Shown here piece by piece: positions 51,117 to 59,765 of a stretch of DNA of 64,000 nt. Numbering within the stretch: position 1 is the stretch's first letter; each line of letters begins with the position of its first letter. The DNA is taken from positions 1 to 64,000 of the forward strand of contig CANQRC010000002.1 in the NCBI GenBank assembly GCA_947626155.1, read 5' to 3'. Made by a program: the position numbers and the translations under genes. The notes below the pieces were generated by a model. That model did not search any database. It was not told the origin of the DNA and saw nothing but the letters and a program-made list of their open reading frames with translations. This stretch comes from an uncultured Clostridia bacterium (GTDB lineage Bacteria > Bacillota > Clostridia > Christensenellales > UBA1242).

Positions 51117-51773
51117 ATGAAAAAAGGTTTGTTGGTCTCTTTTGAGGGCGGCGAGGCGTGCGGCAAAAGCACCCAAATAAAACTTTTTGAGCAATATTTA
51201 CAAAAGAACAAAATTGACTACATACTCACGCGCGAGCCGGGCGGAACAGAACTTGGCGAAAAGATAAGGGCTCTTCTTCTTGACAACAAACAGGACATGA
51301 GCGCCAACACAGAGTTTTTGCTTTTCTCGGCAAGCCGAAGCAAACTTATTGAAAGCGTGGTTAAGCCTGCGCTAAAACAAGGCAAAGTTGTTGTCATGGA
51401 CAGGTTCTATGATTCCTCTTTTGCTTATCAGGGTTATGCAGGGAATTTGAACTTGAAAGACATTGACACAATAACAAAGTTTGCTATTGGCGAGGGCGCA
51501 ACGCCTGACATCACTTTCCTGCTTGACATAAGTTATGAGGACGGCATGGAAAGAAAGAGCAAGGATGAAAACTTAAGAAATCTTGACCGCTTTGAAACAA
51601 AAGGCAAGGCTTATCATGACAAAGTTAGAAAGGGCTATTTGGAAAGGGCAAAAGCAGAGCCAAAAAGGTTTAGAATAATTGACGCAAAACAGACCAAAGA
51701 AAAAGTCTCCGAAAATATTGTGGAAGAATTTGAAAAAATATATAAAGATAATTTATTATCCAAAGAGAAATAA
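51117..51773 (+). CDS. tmk: Thymidylate kinase
   Basis: A 218-residue enzyme phosphorylating dTMP to dTDP. The P-loop is FEGGEACGKSTQ, the DR-E motif is LTREPGGTELGE, and further motifs are LFSASRSKLIE and VVMDRFYDSSFAYQGYAG. The length is normal (about 205-220). AAGGAGG lies just before the ATG, and the gene overlaps the transcript of the dehydrogenase-like gene. A terminator follows. It pairs functionally with tdk and dut in this window. Confidence 0.96.
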   Translation: MKKGLLVSFEGGEACGKSTQIKLFEQYLQKNKIDYILTREPGGTELGEKIRALLLDNKQDMSANTEFLLFSASRSKLIESVVKPALKQGKVVVMDRFYDSSFAYQGYAGNLNLKDIDTITKFAIGEGATPDITFLLDISYEDGMERKSKDENLRNLDRFETKGKAYHDKVRKGYLERAKAEPKRFRIIDAKQTKEKVSENIVEEFEKIYKDNLLSKEK

Positions 51774-51801
51774 AAAATCACAAAAAATATTAAAAATATC
51801 A

Positions 51802-51828
51802 AAAAAACACCATTTTTTGGTGTTTTTT
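51802..51828. terminator. Bidirectional terminator between tmk and yhhN-like gene
   Basis: The stem AAAAAACACCA / TGGTGTTTTTT around a TTTTT loop has A and T tracts on both flanks and sits between convergent genes. Confidence 0.85.
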
Positions 51829-51886
51829 TCTTATTTTTTTGTATTTTTTATAATATTTTTAATTTTTTTATTTATTAAATTATTTT

Positions 51887-52588
51887 TTAAATTGCCAAAT
51901 ACAAAATTTGAGTTGCAATCAAAACTTGCGCCGCGTAGTATAAAAAGTGATTTACATAAATCCAAACTTTTTGTGAGAACGAGCCAAAATATTGCATTGA
52001 TAGCACTAGGTCGGAGAGCAAGAATGCAATCATTCCTGCGGCGAAAATCCAAAACATTGGAACGAAAATTGCAATTGAAATTGAGAACGCCATCATGAAA
52101 GAGAGAATGAGGCTATAGCCGGCGCAGAGCCAAATATGTTTTCCAAAGTTCAGCCCCAACTTTTTGTGAGGGAGCATAATTGCAAGCGTGAACAAAATTG
52201 CAAATCCAGCCGAGCCAAGAATGTTCCACAGCAAATTGTTTGGCAGCACATCTATGTTGTAAAGCAAAACTGCAACAAAGCAGAAGATGTGTCCGACCGC
52301 GAAGAAAGAAGCTCCTGCAATAAAATACTGATTTTCCTCTTCTTTATATGCCACTTTCAAATTCAGCAGAATGTCGCCAATCAGCCCAAGCACAAGCCCA
52401 ACTATTATAAACAAGTTAACGTTGGAAGAGCCAACGGTGAAAATTCCAAAGATGCCGCAAAGCACAAAACAAACTGAGGCAATTGTTTTTAGGCACAGGC
52501 TGAACACCGTTGGGCGCTTTGCCCTAAAAAAGCAGAAAAGCATTGCAAAAAGGACGCTGAAAATCCCCAAAAATATTACACTTAACAT
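51887..52588 (-). CDS. YhhN family membrane protein (lysoplasmalogenase-like)
   Basis: A 233-residue protein with about eight hydrophobic helices. It shows the YhhN family landmarks GLVLGLIGDILLNL (acidic residue in a helix), FAVGHIFCF and IAFLLSDLVLSMQYF. Characterised members hydrolyse the vinyl-ether bond of lysoplasmalogens; many bacterial members are uncharacterised. Its ribosome binding site GGAGG overlaps the stop codon of the upstream alpha/beta hydrolase gene, so translation is coupled in the minus-strand operon glpK - hydrolase - yhhN-like. That context supports a role in ether-lipid or glycerolipid turnover (inference). Confidence 0.85.
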   Translation of the reverse strand: MLSVIFLGIFSVLFAMLFCFFRAKRPTVFSLCLKTIASVCFVLCGIFGIFTVGSSNVNLFIIVGLVLGLIGDILLNLKVAYKEEENQYFIAGASFFAVGHIFCFVAVLLYNIDVLPNNLLWNILGSAGFAILFTLAIMLPHKKLGLNFGKHIWLCAGYSLILSFMMAFSISIAIFVPMFWIFAAGMIAFLLSDLVLSMQYFGSFSQKVWIYVNHFLYYAAQVLIATQILYLAI

Positions 52589-52597
52589 ATTTTCCTC

Positions 52598-53773
52598 CTA
52601 TGAATTAAAGAAATTTAGCACATCTTCATACACTTCTTCTTTGTTTGTTTCGTTTAAAAGTTCGTGCCTTGCGCCGTCATAGACCTTGAATTTAGCGTCG
52701 ATGTTGTGCTTCAAATAAAGGTTGTAAAGTTTTCGCACTTGCTTAGATTTTTGCCCGACTGGGTCTTCGCTTCCAACAATCAAAAACAGTTTTTTATTTC
52801 CAATTTTGTCAATTCCATCATTCGCCTTGCCCATATTTATCATCAAACTTTTGTAGAAGCCAAAAGGGAAGCTTCCGCCGCAATACTCGTCTTGGTTGTA
52901 GGCGTCAAAAACCGCCTCATCTCGCGTCAGCCAATTTCCTCTATCAAAGCCTTTTTCAAAAGACTTCATCACAATTTTTTCAATCATTCCGCCCTCACCT
53001 TCAGGGTCTCTAAAAGGCGAAAGGGTGTGCGCAAGCAGATTTCCCATTCTCATGTTCAAAGCATTTCCATTTGTTGTGCCGCAAATAACACATTTTTCCA
53101 CAACATTTGTCAGTTGCATAAGCACTTGGCTTATCATAGAGCCATAAGAATGCCCGAAAACATAGATTGGAAGTTTGTATTTTTCACTTGCAAAGTTTAT
53201 TACATTAAGTTCGTCCTTCAAAGTCTCTTGAAAAATGTCTTCTTCGCCAAAGCCAAGCCTGTCTTTGCTTGGGGCGGTGTGGCCGTGACCACGCAAATCA
53301 TTTGCAATGACAATATAGCCGTTCTTGTTTAAAAACTCCGCAAAATTTTTATATCTCAGCGCGTGTTCCATCATGCCGTGAACAATCACAACAACTGCCT
53401 TTGGCGAGGCAACATTGTCATAGATATATGTGTTCAAAGCAAGCCCGTTGAAGCCCACAATTTTTTGTGGAACAACTTCTTTTTGCCCAACTCTTTTGGT
53501 TTTTTCCGCATTTTTTGCGGTTTTTTCGCGTTTTTGAGGCGTTTTTTGTGCATTTTTTGTTGTTTTTACATTTTTTGTGTCTTTTTTCGTGGCAGCTTTT
53601 GTCTCAACTTTTTGCTCTTTCACAGTTTTCTTTGCCGCAGGCTTTACAGTTTGCTTAACCTCTTTTTTCGCCGCCGCTTTTGCCGGCTTTGTTTTTGCCA
53701 CGGTTTTTGTTTCTTTTGTTTGTTTTGTTGTTTTAGTTGTCTTTGCTGACTTTGTTTTGTTTTCTTCTTTCAT
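52598..53773 (-). CDS. Alpha/beta hydrolase (monoacylglycerol lipase-like) with histone H1-like N-terminal tail
   Basis: A 391-residue protein in two parts. Residues 1 to about 110 are almost entirely K, T, A, E and V in short KTTK, AAKK and KPAAKK steps, resembling bacterial histone H1-like or AlgP-type tails. The rest is a serine hydrolase of the monoacylglycerol lipase/lysophospholipase group: VIVHGMMEHALRYKNFAEFL (oxyanion HG), DLRGHGHTAPSKDRLG, nucleophile in GHSYGS, acid Asp in VGSEDPVGQKS and His in DGARHELLNE. There is no signal peptide. It lies 8 nt downstream of glpK. Freeing glycerol from glycerolipids would feed GlpK (inference). The basic tail could bind nucleic acid or acidic membrane lipids. 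Confidence 0.88.
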   Translation of the reverse strand: MKEENKTKSAKTTKTTKQTKETKTVAKTKPAKAAAKKEVKQTVKPAAKKTVKEQKVETKAATKKDTKNVKTTKNAQKTPQKREKTAKNAEKTKRVGQKEVVPQKIVGFNGLALNTYIYDNVASPKAVVVIVHGMMEHALRYKNFAEFLNKNGYIVIANDLRGHGHTAPSKDRLGFGEEDIFQETLKDELNVINFASEKYKLPIYVFGHSYGSMISQVLMQLTNVVEKCVICGTTNGNALNMRMGNLLAHTLSPFRDPEGEGGMIEKIVMKSFEKGFDRGNWLTRDEAVFDAYNQDEYCGGSFPFGFYKSLMINMGKANDGIDKIGNKKLFLIVGSEDPVGQKSKQVRKLYNLYLKHNIDAKFKVYDGARHELLNETNKEEVYEDVLNFFNS

Positions 53774-53781
53774 AATCCCTC

Positions 53782-55236
53782 CTAAATCTTCTTCAAGGCT
53801 TTTTTCCAGCCTTTTATATTTCGTTTCCTATCTTCTTCGTTCATATTTGGCATATATTTATTTTTTCCAAGTGAAACTTCTTTAATCTGCTCCTCGGTGG
53901 CCTCTTTCAAAGCCATAACCGAAAGATAGATTGCACCCAAAATTGTTGCATCCGAATTTTTGCTTTTGACAATTTCGTGATTTAAAATGTCTGCCAAAAA
54001 TTGGAGCAAAAACTCGTTTTGGCTTCCGCCGCCGTCCACGCTCAAAAATTTTGGCACAAGCCCGGCGCGTTTGATTTCGTCCAAAATGTCTTTTGTATTG
54101 TATGCCATGCTTTCCAAACAAGCCCGAACAATGTGCGCCTTTTTTGTGTCAAAGGTCATTCCAACAATCATGCCGCGCGCGTCGTCTTTCCAATATGGCG
54201 CGCCAAGCCCAGTGAACGCCGGCACAAAATAAACATTTTCGTTTGACGGCAAACTCAAAGCCATTTTGCTTGTTTTTGAGACGTCGTCAAAAAGTGAGAG
54301 GTTGTCCTGCAAAAAGTTTATTGCGCTGCACGCGCTGTAAATGCTGCCCTCAATTGCATATTCCGTCTTTCCGCCAATTGTGTGGGCGACGGTTGTAATC
54401 AAGTTGTCAAGGCGCTTATTTGGATTGTTTCCAATGTTCATAAGCACAAATCCGCCCGTTCCAAAAGTGACTTTGCACTCATTTTTGCCCAGCACCGACT
54501 GCCCAAGCATACTTGATTGTTGGTCGCCAATGACTGCGCGCAGATGTGCGCCCAAAAGCGACTTAACTTCCCCAAAATCAGCATCACACGGCATGATTTT
54601 TGGAAGTGTTTGCCTTGGAATTTTGAAAATTTTTAGAAGTTCGTCATCCCAATCCAAAGTTTTCAGGTTCATAAGCATGGTTCGGCTTGCGTTTGTTGTG
54701 TCTGTGAGGTGTTTGTCGGTCAGCCTGAAAATAAGATAACTGTCAATTGTGCCAAAGCAGAGGCGGTTTTTCTTCAAAAGTTTGTTTGCCTCTTTCACAT
54801 TTTCCAAAATCCACTTAAATTTGCTTGCGCTAAAATATGGATTTGGAATAAGCCCTGTCAACTCTTTAATTCTTTCCTTTCGCTTTTGGGAGAGAGATTT
54901 AATATAATTTGTTGTTCTTCGGCACTGCCAAACAATTGCGTTGCAAAGCGGCTTTCCCGTTTCCTTGTCCCATGCCACAACTGTTTCGCGCTGATTTGTC
55001 AAAGAGATTGCCAAAAGTTCTTCTTTTTGAACCTCATTTCTTTTTAAAAGCGCCTTGCACGCCGCCAAAATTTTTCTGAAAATTTCATCAGCGTCCTGCT
55101 CAACCCACGCCTCGTGAGGGAAAAATCTTTTAAACGAACGCTTTTCACTGTCAATGACCTGCATTTTTTCAACGTCAAAAAGCGCCGCCTTCAAATTTGT
55201 TGTGCCTTCGTCAAGCCCTAAAACAAATTTCCTCAT
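53782..55236 (-). CDS. glpK: Glycerol kinase
   Basis: A 484-residue FGGY-family kinase making sn-glycerol 3-phosphate from glycerol and ATP. Landmarks are GLDEGTTNLKAALFD (phosphate 1 loop), FPHEAWVEQDADEIF, ISLTNQRETVVAWDKETGKP, IVWQCRRT, GDQQSSMLGQ, TFGTGGFVLMN and SVDGGGSQNEFLLQFLAD. The length matches the family (about 495). It heads a minus-strand operon with the alpha/beta hydrolase and the YhhN-like gene and is divergent from the FAD enzymes that would oxidise its product. Ribosome binding site AAGGAGG. Confidence 0.95.
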   Translation of the reverse strand: MRKFVLGLDEGTTNLKAALFDVEKMQVIDSEKRSFKRFFPHEAWVEQDADEIFRKILAACKALLKRNEVQKEELLAISLTNQRETVVAWDKETGKPLCNAIVWQCRRTTNYIKSLSQKRKERIKELTGLIPNPYFSASKFKWILENVKEANKLLKKNRLCFGTIDSYLIFRLTDKHLTDTTNASRTMLMNLKTLDWDDELLKIFKIPRQTLPKIMPCDADFGEVKSLLGAHLRAVIGDQQSSMLGQSVLGKNECKVTFGTGGFVLMNIGNNPNKRLDNLITTVAHTIGGKTEYAIEGSIYSACSAINFLQDNLSLFDDVSKTSKMALSLPSNENVYFVPAFTGLGAPYWKDDARGMIVGMTFDTKKAHIVRACLESMAYNTKDILDEIKRAGLVPKFLSVDGGGSQNEFLLQFLADILNHEIVKSKNSDATILGAIYLSVMALKEATEEQIKEVSLGKNKYMPNMNEEDRKRNIKGWKKALKKI

Positions 55237-55313
55237 TTTTCCTCCTTAATTTAAAATTATTTTAACACAACAATTTTTTTATTAAAAACAAATTGAGAAA
55301 GAATTTGTTTTAT

Positions 55314-55343
55314 TTGACAAAAAATATGCCAAAAGTTTAAAAT
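55314..55343 (+). promoter_or_regulatory. Promoter of the glycerol-3-phosphate oxidation operon
   Basis: TTGACA (55314-55319) and TAAAAT (55338-55343) have an 18-nt spacer, just upstream of the plus-strand FAD enzyme gene. The 123-nt divergent spacer to glpK is otherwise A/T-rich, and I see no clear catabolite-repression (cre) site. Confidence 0.6.
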
Positions 55344-55359
55344 AATCAAAAGGAAGATT

Positions 55360-56778
55360 ATGAAAGAAAAAATTTATGACTGTTTGATTATTGGCGGCGG
55401 AGTTGTTGGCTGCGCCATTTTAAACAAACTGACGCGCCTTGGCAAGAAGGCTGCGCTGCTTGACAAGGCAAGCGATGTTGCAACGGGCGCAAGCAAGGCA
55501 AATAGCGGCATTGTGCACGCAGGATATGACCCACTTCCAAACACGCTGAAAGCCAAAATAAACGTCAGGGGCAGCAAACTTTTTCCGTCTCTTTGCAAAA
55601 GGCTGAATGTGCCATTTAAAAAGTGCGGCGCGCTTGTGCTTGGCGACGACAAAGAGATGGTTGAAAGGCTTTATGAGCGCGGCAAACAAAACGGCGTGAG
55701 GGTGGAGATTTTAAATCAACAGCAAATCTTGGAGAAAGAGCCAAACGTGAACAAGGCGGTGACGGTTGGGCTTTTTGCGCCAACTTCGGCAATAGTCAGC
55801 CCATATCTTTTGACCATTGCCCTTGCCGACGAGGCAATCATAAATGGGGGCGAAGTTTTTTTGGAGGAAGATTTGGTTTCTTGCCAAAAAAACGGCGAAA
55901 TTTTTGAAATTTTGACGAAAAAACGCGCATTTTTTGCAAAAAACATAATAAATTGTGCTGGAAGCGGCTATAACGACGTTGCAAAAATCCTTAAAACAGA
56001 GCGCAAAAAATTGGAGTTTCGCCGCGGAGAGTATTTTGTTTTTGACAAAAGTTATGACCTAAAAGCCAAACACACACTCTTCCCTCTTCCAACAAAAATT
56101 GGAAAAGGGGTGCTTGTCACGCCAACTGTGGATGGGAATTTTCTTGTTGGTCCAACCAGCGAAGAGAACAACGGCACAAAGGAAACAACCTATCAGGGGC
56201 TTAACAGCATCAAGCAAAAATCTGCTCTGCTTTTTGACGGCATAAACTTCCGCCACGCCATAAGAGAGTTTGCCGGCGTGAGGGTTATTTGCGGCGACGA
56301 CTTTGTTATTGAGAAGTCAAAAAAGGTCAGCGGCGTGATAAACATTGCCGGGATTTGCTCGCCGGGGCTTACAAGCAGCCCTGCCATTGCCGAAATGGTG
56401 GCGTCGCTTCTTGGCTATAAAGATGAGGAAAAGAAAAACCTTAAAACTCTTCCAAAATACACGCTTTTCAAAAATATGGACAAAAAAAGCCAAATCGCGC
56501 TTGCAAAATCCGACGAAAATTACAGGCAAATTGTGTGCAAGTGCGAAAACATAACAAAAGGGGACATCCTTATGGCGCTCTCTCGGCCGCTTAAAGTTCG
56601 TTCGGTTGACGGCGTCAAGAGGAGAACGAACGCCGGCATGGGAAGATGTCAAGGCGGATTTTGTTTCACAAAAGTTGTGACTGCCATTATGGACTCGCGA
56701 AAAATTGAATATGAAGATGTGTTAAAAGAAAATCGCGGAAGCAATGTTGCAATTGGCGACATAAGAGGTGAAAAATGA
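55360..56778 (+). CDS. FAD-dependent glycerol-3-phosphate dehydrogenase (GlpA-like) with C-terminal [2Fe-2S] BFD-like domain
   Basis: A 472-residue flavoprotein of the DAO/GlpA family that would oxidise glycerol 3-phosphate to dihydroxyacetone phosphate. It has the N-terminal dinucleotide fold IIGGGVVGCAILNKL, GASKANSGIVHAGYDPLPN near the substrate site, and GVINIAGICSPGLTSSPAIAE in the FAD-binding C-part. The last 100 residues are a BFD-like iron-sulfur domain with Cys pairs CKCENITKGDIL and GMGRCQGGFC. This GlpA-like/FAD reductase/DUF1667 trio is common in anaerobic Bacillota and replaces GlpD or GlpABC. The stop overlaps the next ATG by 4 nt (ATGA), which implies translational coupling. 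The substrate is inferred from family and from divergent glpK. Confidence 0.9.
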   Translation: MKEKIYDCLIIGGGVVGCAILNKLTRLGKKAALLDKASDVATGASKANSGIVHAGYDPLPNTLKAKINVRGSKLFPSLCKRLNVPFKKCGALVLGDDKEMVERLYERGKQNGVRVEILNQQQILEKEPNVNKAVTVGLFAPTSAIVSPYLLTIALADEAIINGGEVFLEEDLVSCQKNGEIFEILTKKRAFFAKNIINCAGSGYNDVAKILKTERKKLEFRRGEYFVFDKSYDLKAKHTLFPLPTKIGKGVLVTPTVDGNFLVGPTSEENNGTKETTYQGLNSIKQKSALLFDGINFRHAIREFAGVRVICGDDFVIEKSKKVSGVINIAGICSPGLTSSPAIAEMVASLLGYKDEEKKNLKTLPKYTLFKNMDKKSQIALAKSDENYRQIVCKCENITKGDILMALSRPLKVRSVDGVKRRTNAGMGRCQGGFCFTKVVTAIMDSRKIEYEDVLKENRGSNVAIGDIRGEK

Positions 56779-57995
56779 ACACTGATGTTTTGATTATTGG
56801 CGGCGGCCCTGCCGGAATGAGCGCGGCGCTTTCCGCTTCAAAAAACGGCAGCAAAGTCATCTTGGTGGAGCGTGACGGCACGCTTGGCGGAATTTTAAAT
56901 CAGTGCATTCACAACGGCTTTGGGCTTCACCTTTTTCACGAGGAACTCACAGGCCCAGAATTTGCGCACAGGCTTAGGCTTGAAGTTGAGGCGGACAAAA
57001 ATATAAAAGTGCTTTTAAACACCCTCGTCACAAAAATTGAAGAGGGAAAAGTGGATGTGATGGGAAGCGTTGGCGTTGAAACAATCAGGGCAAAAGCGGT
57101 TGTGCTTGCCATGGGCTGCCGCGAGAGAACCGCGGGAAACATCAGCCTTTGCGGAACGCGCCCAATGGGCATTTTGACCGCCGGCACAGTTCAAAAGATG
57201 ATAAACATAGACGGAAAAATGGTTGGAAAAGACGTCGTGATTTTGGGCAGCGGCGACATTGGGCTTATCATGGCAAGAAGGTTGACGCTTGAAGGGGCAA
57301 AGGTTCATGCTGTGCTTGAAATCAACAAAACGTCAAGCGGCCTCAGGCGAAACATTATGCAGTGCCTTGAAGATTTCAACATTCCACTTCTTTATCAGAC
57401 CACCATTTTTGAAGTGGTTGGAACTGACCGCGTGGAGGGCGTTTTTTATGGCCAAGTTGACGAAAATTTTGCGCCAATTGAAAGCACGAAAAAGTTTTTA
57501 AAGTGCGACACAATTGTGCTTTCTGTGGGGCTTATTCCAGAGATGAACCTTGCAAATTTTGTGACAACTTCGCGCGTGACAAACGGGGCAATTGTAAATG
57601 AATTTTATCAAACTGACAAACCTTGGCTTTTCTCTTGCGGAAACATATTGCACGTGCATGACCTTGTGGACAATGTTGCGCTTGAAGCCGAACTTGCTGG
57701 CAAATTTGCAAGCGAATATGCCAAAAACGCCTTGCCGGCGCACGGCAGAGAGGTTGAAATTCTTCCAAGTGAGGATTTTTCATATGTTTTGCCAAGCAGA
57801 ATTTTTGAGGGAAGCGGAAAGGTGAATTTGAAGTTTAGGCTAAAAAGAAAAGTTGTAAAACAAACAATAGTTGCCAAGTGTAAAGACGTGATTTTGGGAA
57901 AAATGTTTGTTTATGCGGGCGTTCCGGGGCAGATGTGCAATTTTGAAATTGACAAAAGCGGCGCAACGGGAAAAATCACCCTGACAATTGAGTAG
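56775..57995 (+). CDS. FAD/NAD(P)-dependent pyridine nucleotide oxidoreductase, partner of the GlpA-like enzyme
   Basis: A 406-residue enzyme with FAD loop IIGGGPAGMSAALSA at the N-terminus and a second nucleotide fold VVILGSGDIGLIMARRL near residue 155, plus an FAD closing motif (SCGNILHVHDLVD). It belongs to the group annotated next to GlpA-like dehydrogenases and DUF1667 proteins, where it probably passes electrons from the flavin/iron-sulfur partner to NAD+. A GCRERT motif after the first half and ILNQCIHNGFG near residue 40 are shared in that group. Start ATGA overlaps the upstream gene, and DUF1667 follows after 9 nt. Confidence 0.9.
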   Translation: MNTDVLIIGGGPAGMSAALSASKNGSKVILVERDGTLGGILNQCIHNGFGLHLFHEELTGPEFAHRLRLEVEADKNIKVLLNTLVTKIEEGKVDVMGSVGVETIRAKAVVLAMGCRERTAGNISLCGTRPMGILTAGTVQKMINIDGKMVGKDVVILGSGDIGLIMARRLTLEGAKVHAVLEINKTSSGLRRNIMQCLEDFNIPLLYQTTIFEVVGTDRVEGVFYGQVDENFAPIESTKKFLKCDTIVLSVGLIPEMNLANFVTTSRVTNGAIVNEFYQTDKPWLFSCGNILHVHDLVDNVALEAELAGKFASEYAKNALPAHGREVEILPSEDFSYVLPSRIFEGSGKVNLKFRLKRKVVKQTIVAKCKDVILGKMFVYAGVPGQMCNFEIDKSGATGKITLTIE

Positions 57996-58004
57996 GAGGC
58001 AAAA

Positions 58005-58340
58005 ATGGAAAGGAAAATGATTTGCATAATGTGCCCAATGGGCTGCGAACTGATCGTCACAAAAATTGGCGACAAGATTTCGGTGACGGGGAACAGTTGC
58101 AACCGCGGCGTGACTTTTGCGCAGGAAGAGCTGACCGCGCCAAAGCGAATTGTGACCACATCAGTTAAAACCTCCAAGGGCGTTCGCTCTTGCAAGACCA
58201 CAAAGCCCATTCCAAAGGAGCTTATGTTTGATTGCGTGAAAGAAATAGAAAAACTCCGCCTGAAAGATGCGAAGTTTGGGCAAGTTATAATAAAAAATGT
58301 GTTAAACACCGGCGCGGATGTTGTTGTGACGGCAAACTGA
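58005..58340 (+). CDS. DUF1667 protein (cysteine cluster), electron-transfer partner of the glycerol-3-phosphate module
   Basis: A 111-residue protein with an N-terminal cysteine set CIMCPMGC plus a later NSCNRG, consistent with an iron-sulfur or zinc site, followed by the conserved RIVTTSVKTSKG and IPKELMFDCVKEI. DUF1667 proteins regularly accompany the two FAD enzymes above, so this is the third subunit of the complex by context. The precise role is unknown. AGGAGG precedes the start. The gene ends 42 nt before a convergent gene. Confidence 0.9.
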   Translation: MERKMICIMCPMGCELIVTKIGDKISVTGNSCNRGVTFAQEELTAPKRIVTTSVKTSKGVRSCKTTKPIPKELMFDCVKEIEKLRLKDAKFGQVIIKNVLNTGADVVVTAN

Positions 58341-58382
58341 TTGATCTGCCAATTCAAAATCCTAACAATAGCCGCAAACCAA

Positions 58383-59153
58383 TCAAAGCGGCGACTTCAA
58401 AACGCCCATAATAATGGAGAAAGAATCATCTTTCTTCTTTTTTAATTTGTCATACACCACAAACGGGGTGATTGTGATAAAGGCAATCACAAGCAGCAAA
58501 ACCGCATAAGTTAGCAGGTGACTTTGCCCAGGGAAGAGGTTGAACGGCAAGCCGTTTTTCATAAGATACAAAAAGTTTGCGTCTTCCACAAGCAAGTTTC
58601 CAATCATTGACCAGCCTGCAATCCAAAATATAAACATCACGGGCTGCCAAAAGTCTTTGACCCTCACTTTGAAGTAGCCGGTTGAGATGCACGCAACCAC
58701 AACGGTTGGCATAACAAAGTGCAAAAGCAAACTTTCATAGTGCAAAAATGAAAGGGTGGAAAGATAATAATAGTCGCCAAAGAGGAAAGTGAGAATTCCG
58801 CCAAAAAAGGTGACCACAAGCACCGCCAAAAAGAACTTTTTTGTTTTTGTAAGATAGAAAAGAGGAAAAACAAAACTCATAAGGTGGCAGAGATGCCAAG
58901 GCAAAACCTCCACAAGGGACTGCTTTCCGCTGAAATACAAAAGCCCCATTCTAAAAAGCCTGGAAATAATCATCACCCAACACAAAACGGTGGTGAGTTT
59001 CAGCGCAAAGGCGCGGTGTTTTCTTGCAATGAACCAAAACGCCACAAGCCACGCGGCAAGAAGCACAATCAGGCTTATGTGCAGCGGACACCAAAGCCCC
59101 GGCCCAACGCCCATGACCTCTTTGTTTTCAATTAGCCAATCATAAAAAGTCAT
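58383..59153 (-). CDS. TIGR02206 family integral membrane protein (YwaF-like)
   Basis: A polytopic membrane protein of about 256 residues with seven or eight hydrophobic helices. The start is set at ATG 59151-59153 because GGGAG precedes it; an upstream ATG six codons earlier is the alternative. Family landmarks are the LPWHLCHLMSFVFPL helix, DYYYLSTLSFLHYESLLLHFVMP and NFLYLMKNGLPFNLFPGQSH. The function of the family is unknown. Confidence 0.85.
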   Translation of the reverse strand: MTFYDWLIENKEVMGVGPGLWCPLHISLIVLLAAWLVAFWFIARKHRAFALKLTTVLCWVMIISRLFRMGLLYFSGKQSLVEVLPWHLCHLMSFVFPLFYLTKTKKFFLAVLVVTFFGGILTFLFGDYYYLSTLSFLHYESLLLHFVMPTVVVACISTGYFKVRVKDFWQPVMFIFWIAGWSMIGNLLVEDANFLYLMKNGLPFNLFPGQSHLLTYAVLLLVIAFITITPFVVYDKLKKKKDDSFSIIMGVLKSPL

Positions 59154-59211
59154 TTTTACTCCCAAAAGCATTATACAAAAAGTGCCTCAATTTTACAACC
59201 AAATTTAAAAC

Positions 59212-59234
59212 AAAAAAAGAACGCTTTCGCGCCC
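59212..59234 (-). terminator. Terminator of the PH-domain gene
   Basis: On the minus strand GGGCGC-GAAA-GCGTTC forms a stem with G-U pairs and a GNRA loop, followed by seven Ts. It lies 12 nt after the stop of the PH-domain gene. Confidence 0.75.
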
Positions 59235-59245
59235 TTAAACTTTTC

Positions 59246-59641
59246 TCAGCCGTCGTGACGGTGAAATTCTGTCAGTTTTATTCCATAAAGTTTTCTTTGC
59301 TCTTCAACATAAGTTGAAATCATGTCGCGAACCCTGTATGGATTTTTTACATTTTTAAGCACAAAAGTTGGCTTTGTTTCATCATTGCTATAAAGCGTAA
59401 TTACGCCAGTGTTGAAAATCTTTCCAAACAAAGATTGATGAAAGTCAATGTCACAGACTCTGTAAATGTTTACTTCATCAATGCTGGAAAACAAAAGCCC
59501 AACATTTGAAAAAATTTTAAACCACGCGCCAGGCTTTCTTACAAGTTGATATCTTGTAAAAGAAAGTGGAAGCCCACAAAATCTTTTTCTATCTTCCCAA
59601 ACAAGTTCTGCGCCGTCGCCATATTGCTTTTGAACGTCCAT
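59246..59641 (-). CDS. PH domain-containing protein (bacterial PH type)
   Basis: A protein of 131 residues if it starts at ATG 59639-59641, which has GAGGTG upstream. The pattern LSFTRYQLVR, then VGLLFSSIDEVNIYRVCDIDFHQSL, GVITLYSND and PTFVLKNVKNPYRVRDMISTYVEEQR matches bacterial PH-like domains (YdbS/bPH_2 type): a seven-strand barrel and one C-terminal helix. There are no membrane segments. The family is often linked to membrane surfaces, but the ligand is unknown. Confidence 0.8.
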   Translation of the reverse strand: MDVQKQYGDGAELVWEDRKRFCGLPLSFTRYQLVRKPGAWFKIFSNVGLLFSSIDEVNIYRVCDIDFHQSLFGKIFNTGVITLYSNDETKPTFVLKNVKNPYRVRDMISTYVEEQRKLYGIKLTEFHRHDG

Positions 59642-59722
59642 AAAACACCTCACTTATTGTTATGATAAAATAAAAAAGACAAAAAGTAAAGGGTTTTTAA
59701 AAAATTTTTCCCATTTTTAACA

Positions 59723-59755
59723 AAAAAATCCTGCAGACGAGTGCAGGAATTTTTT
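59723..59755. terminator. Terminator of the Cys-rich peptide gene
   Basis: The hairpin TCCTGCA / TGCAGGA is flanked by A tracts on one side and T tracts on the other, 11 nt beyond the stop of the minus-strand Cys-rich gene. Confidence 0.75.
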
Positions 59756-59765
59756 GCGAGAACAA

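Noticed and set aside
53363..53749. A 128-codon Phe/Cys-rich plus-strand frame
   Set aside because: It is the antisense of the Lys-rich tail of the hydrolase (AAA read as TTT), not a gene.
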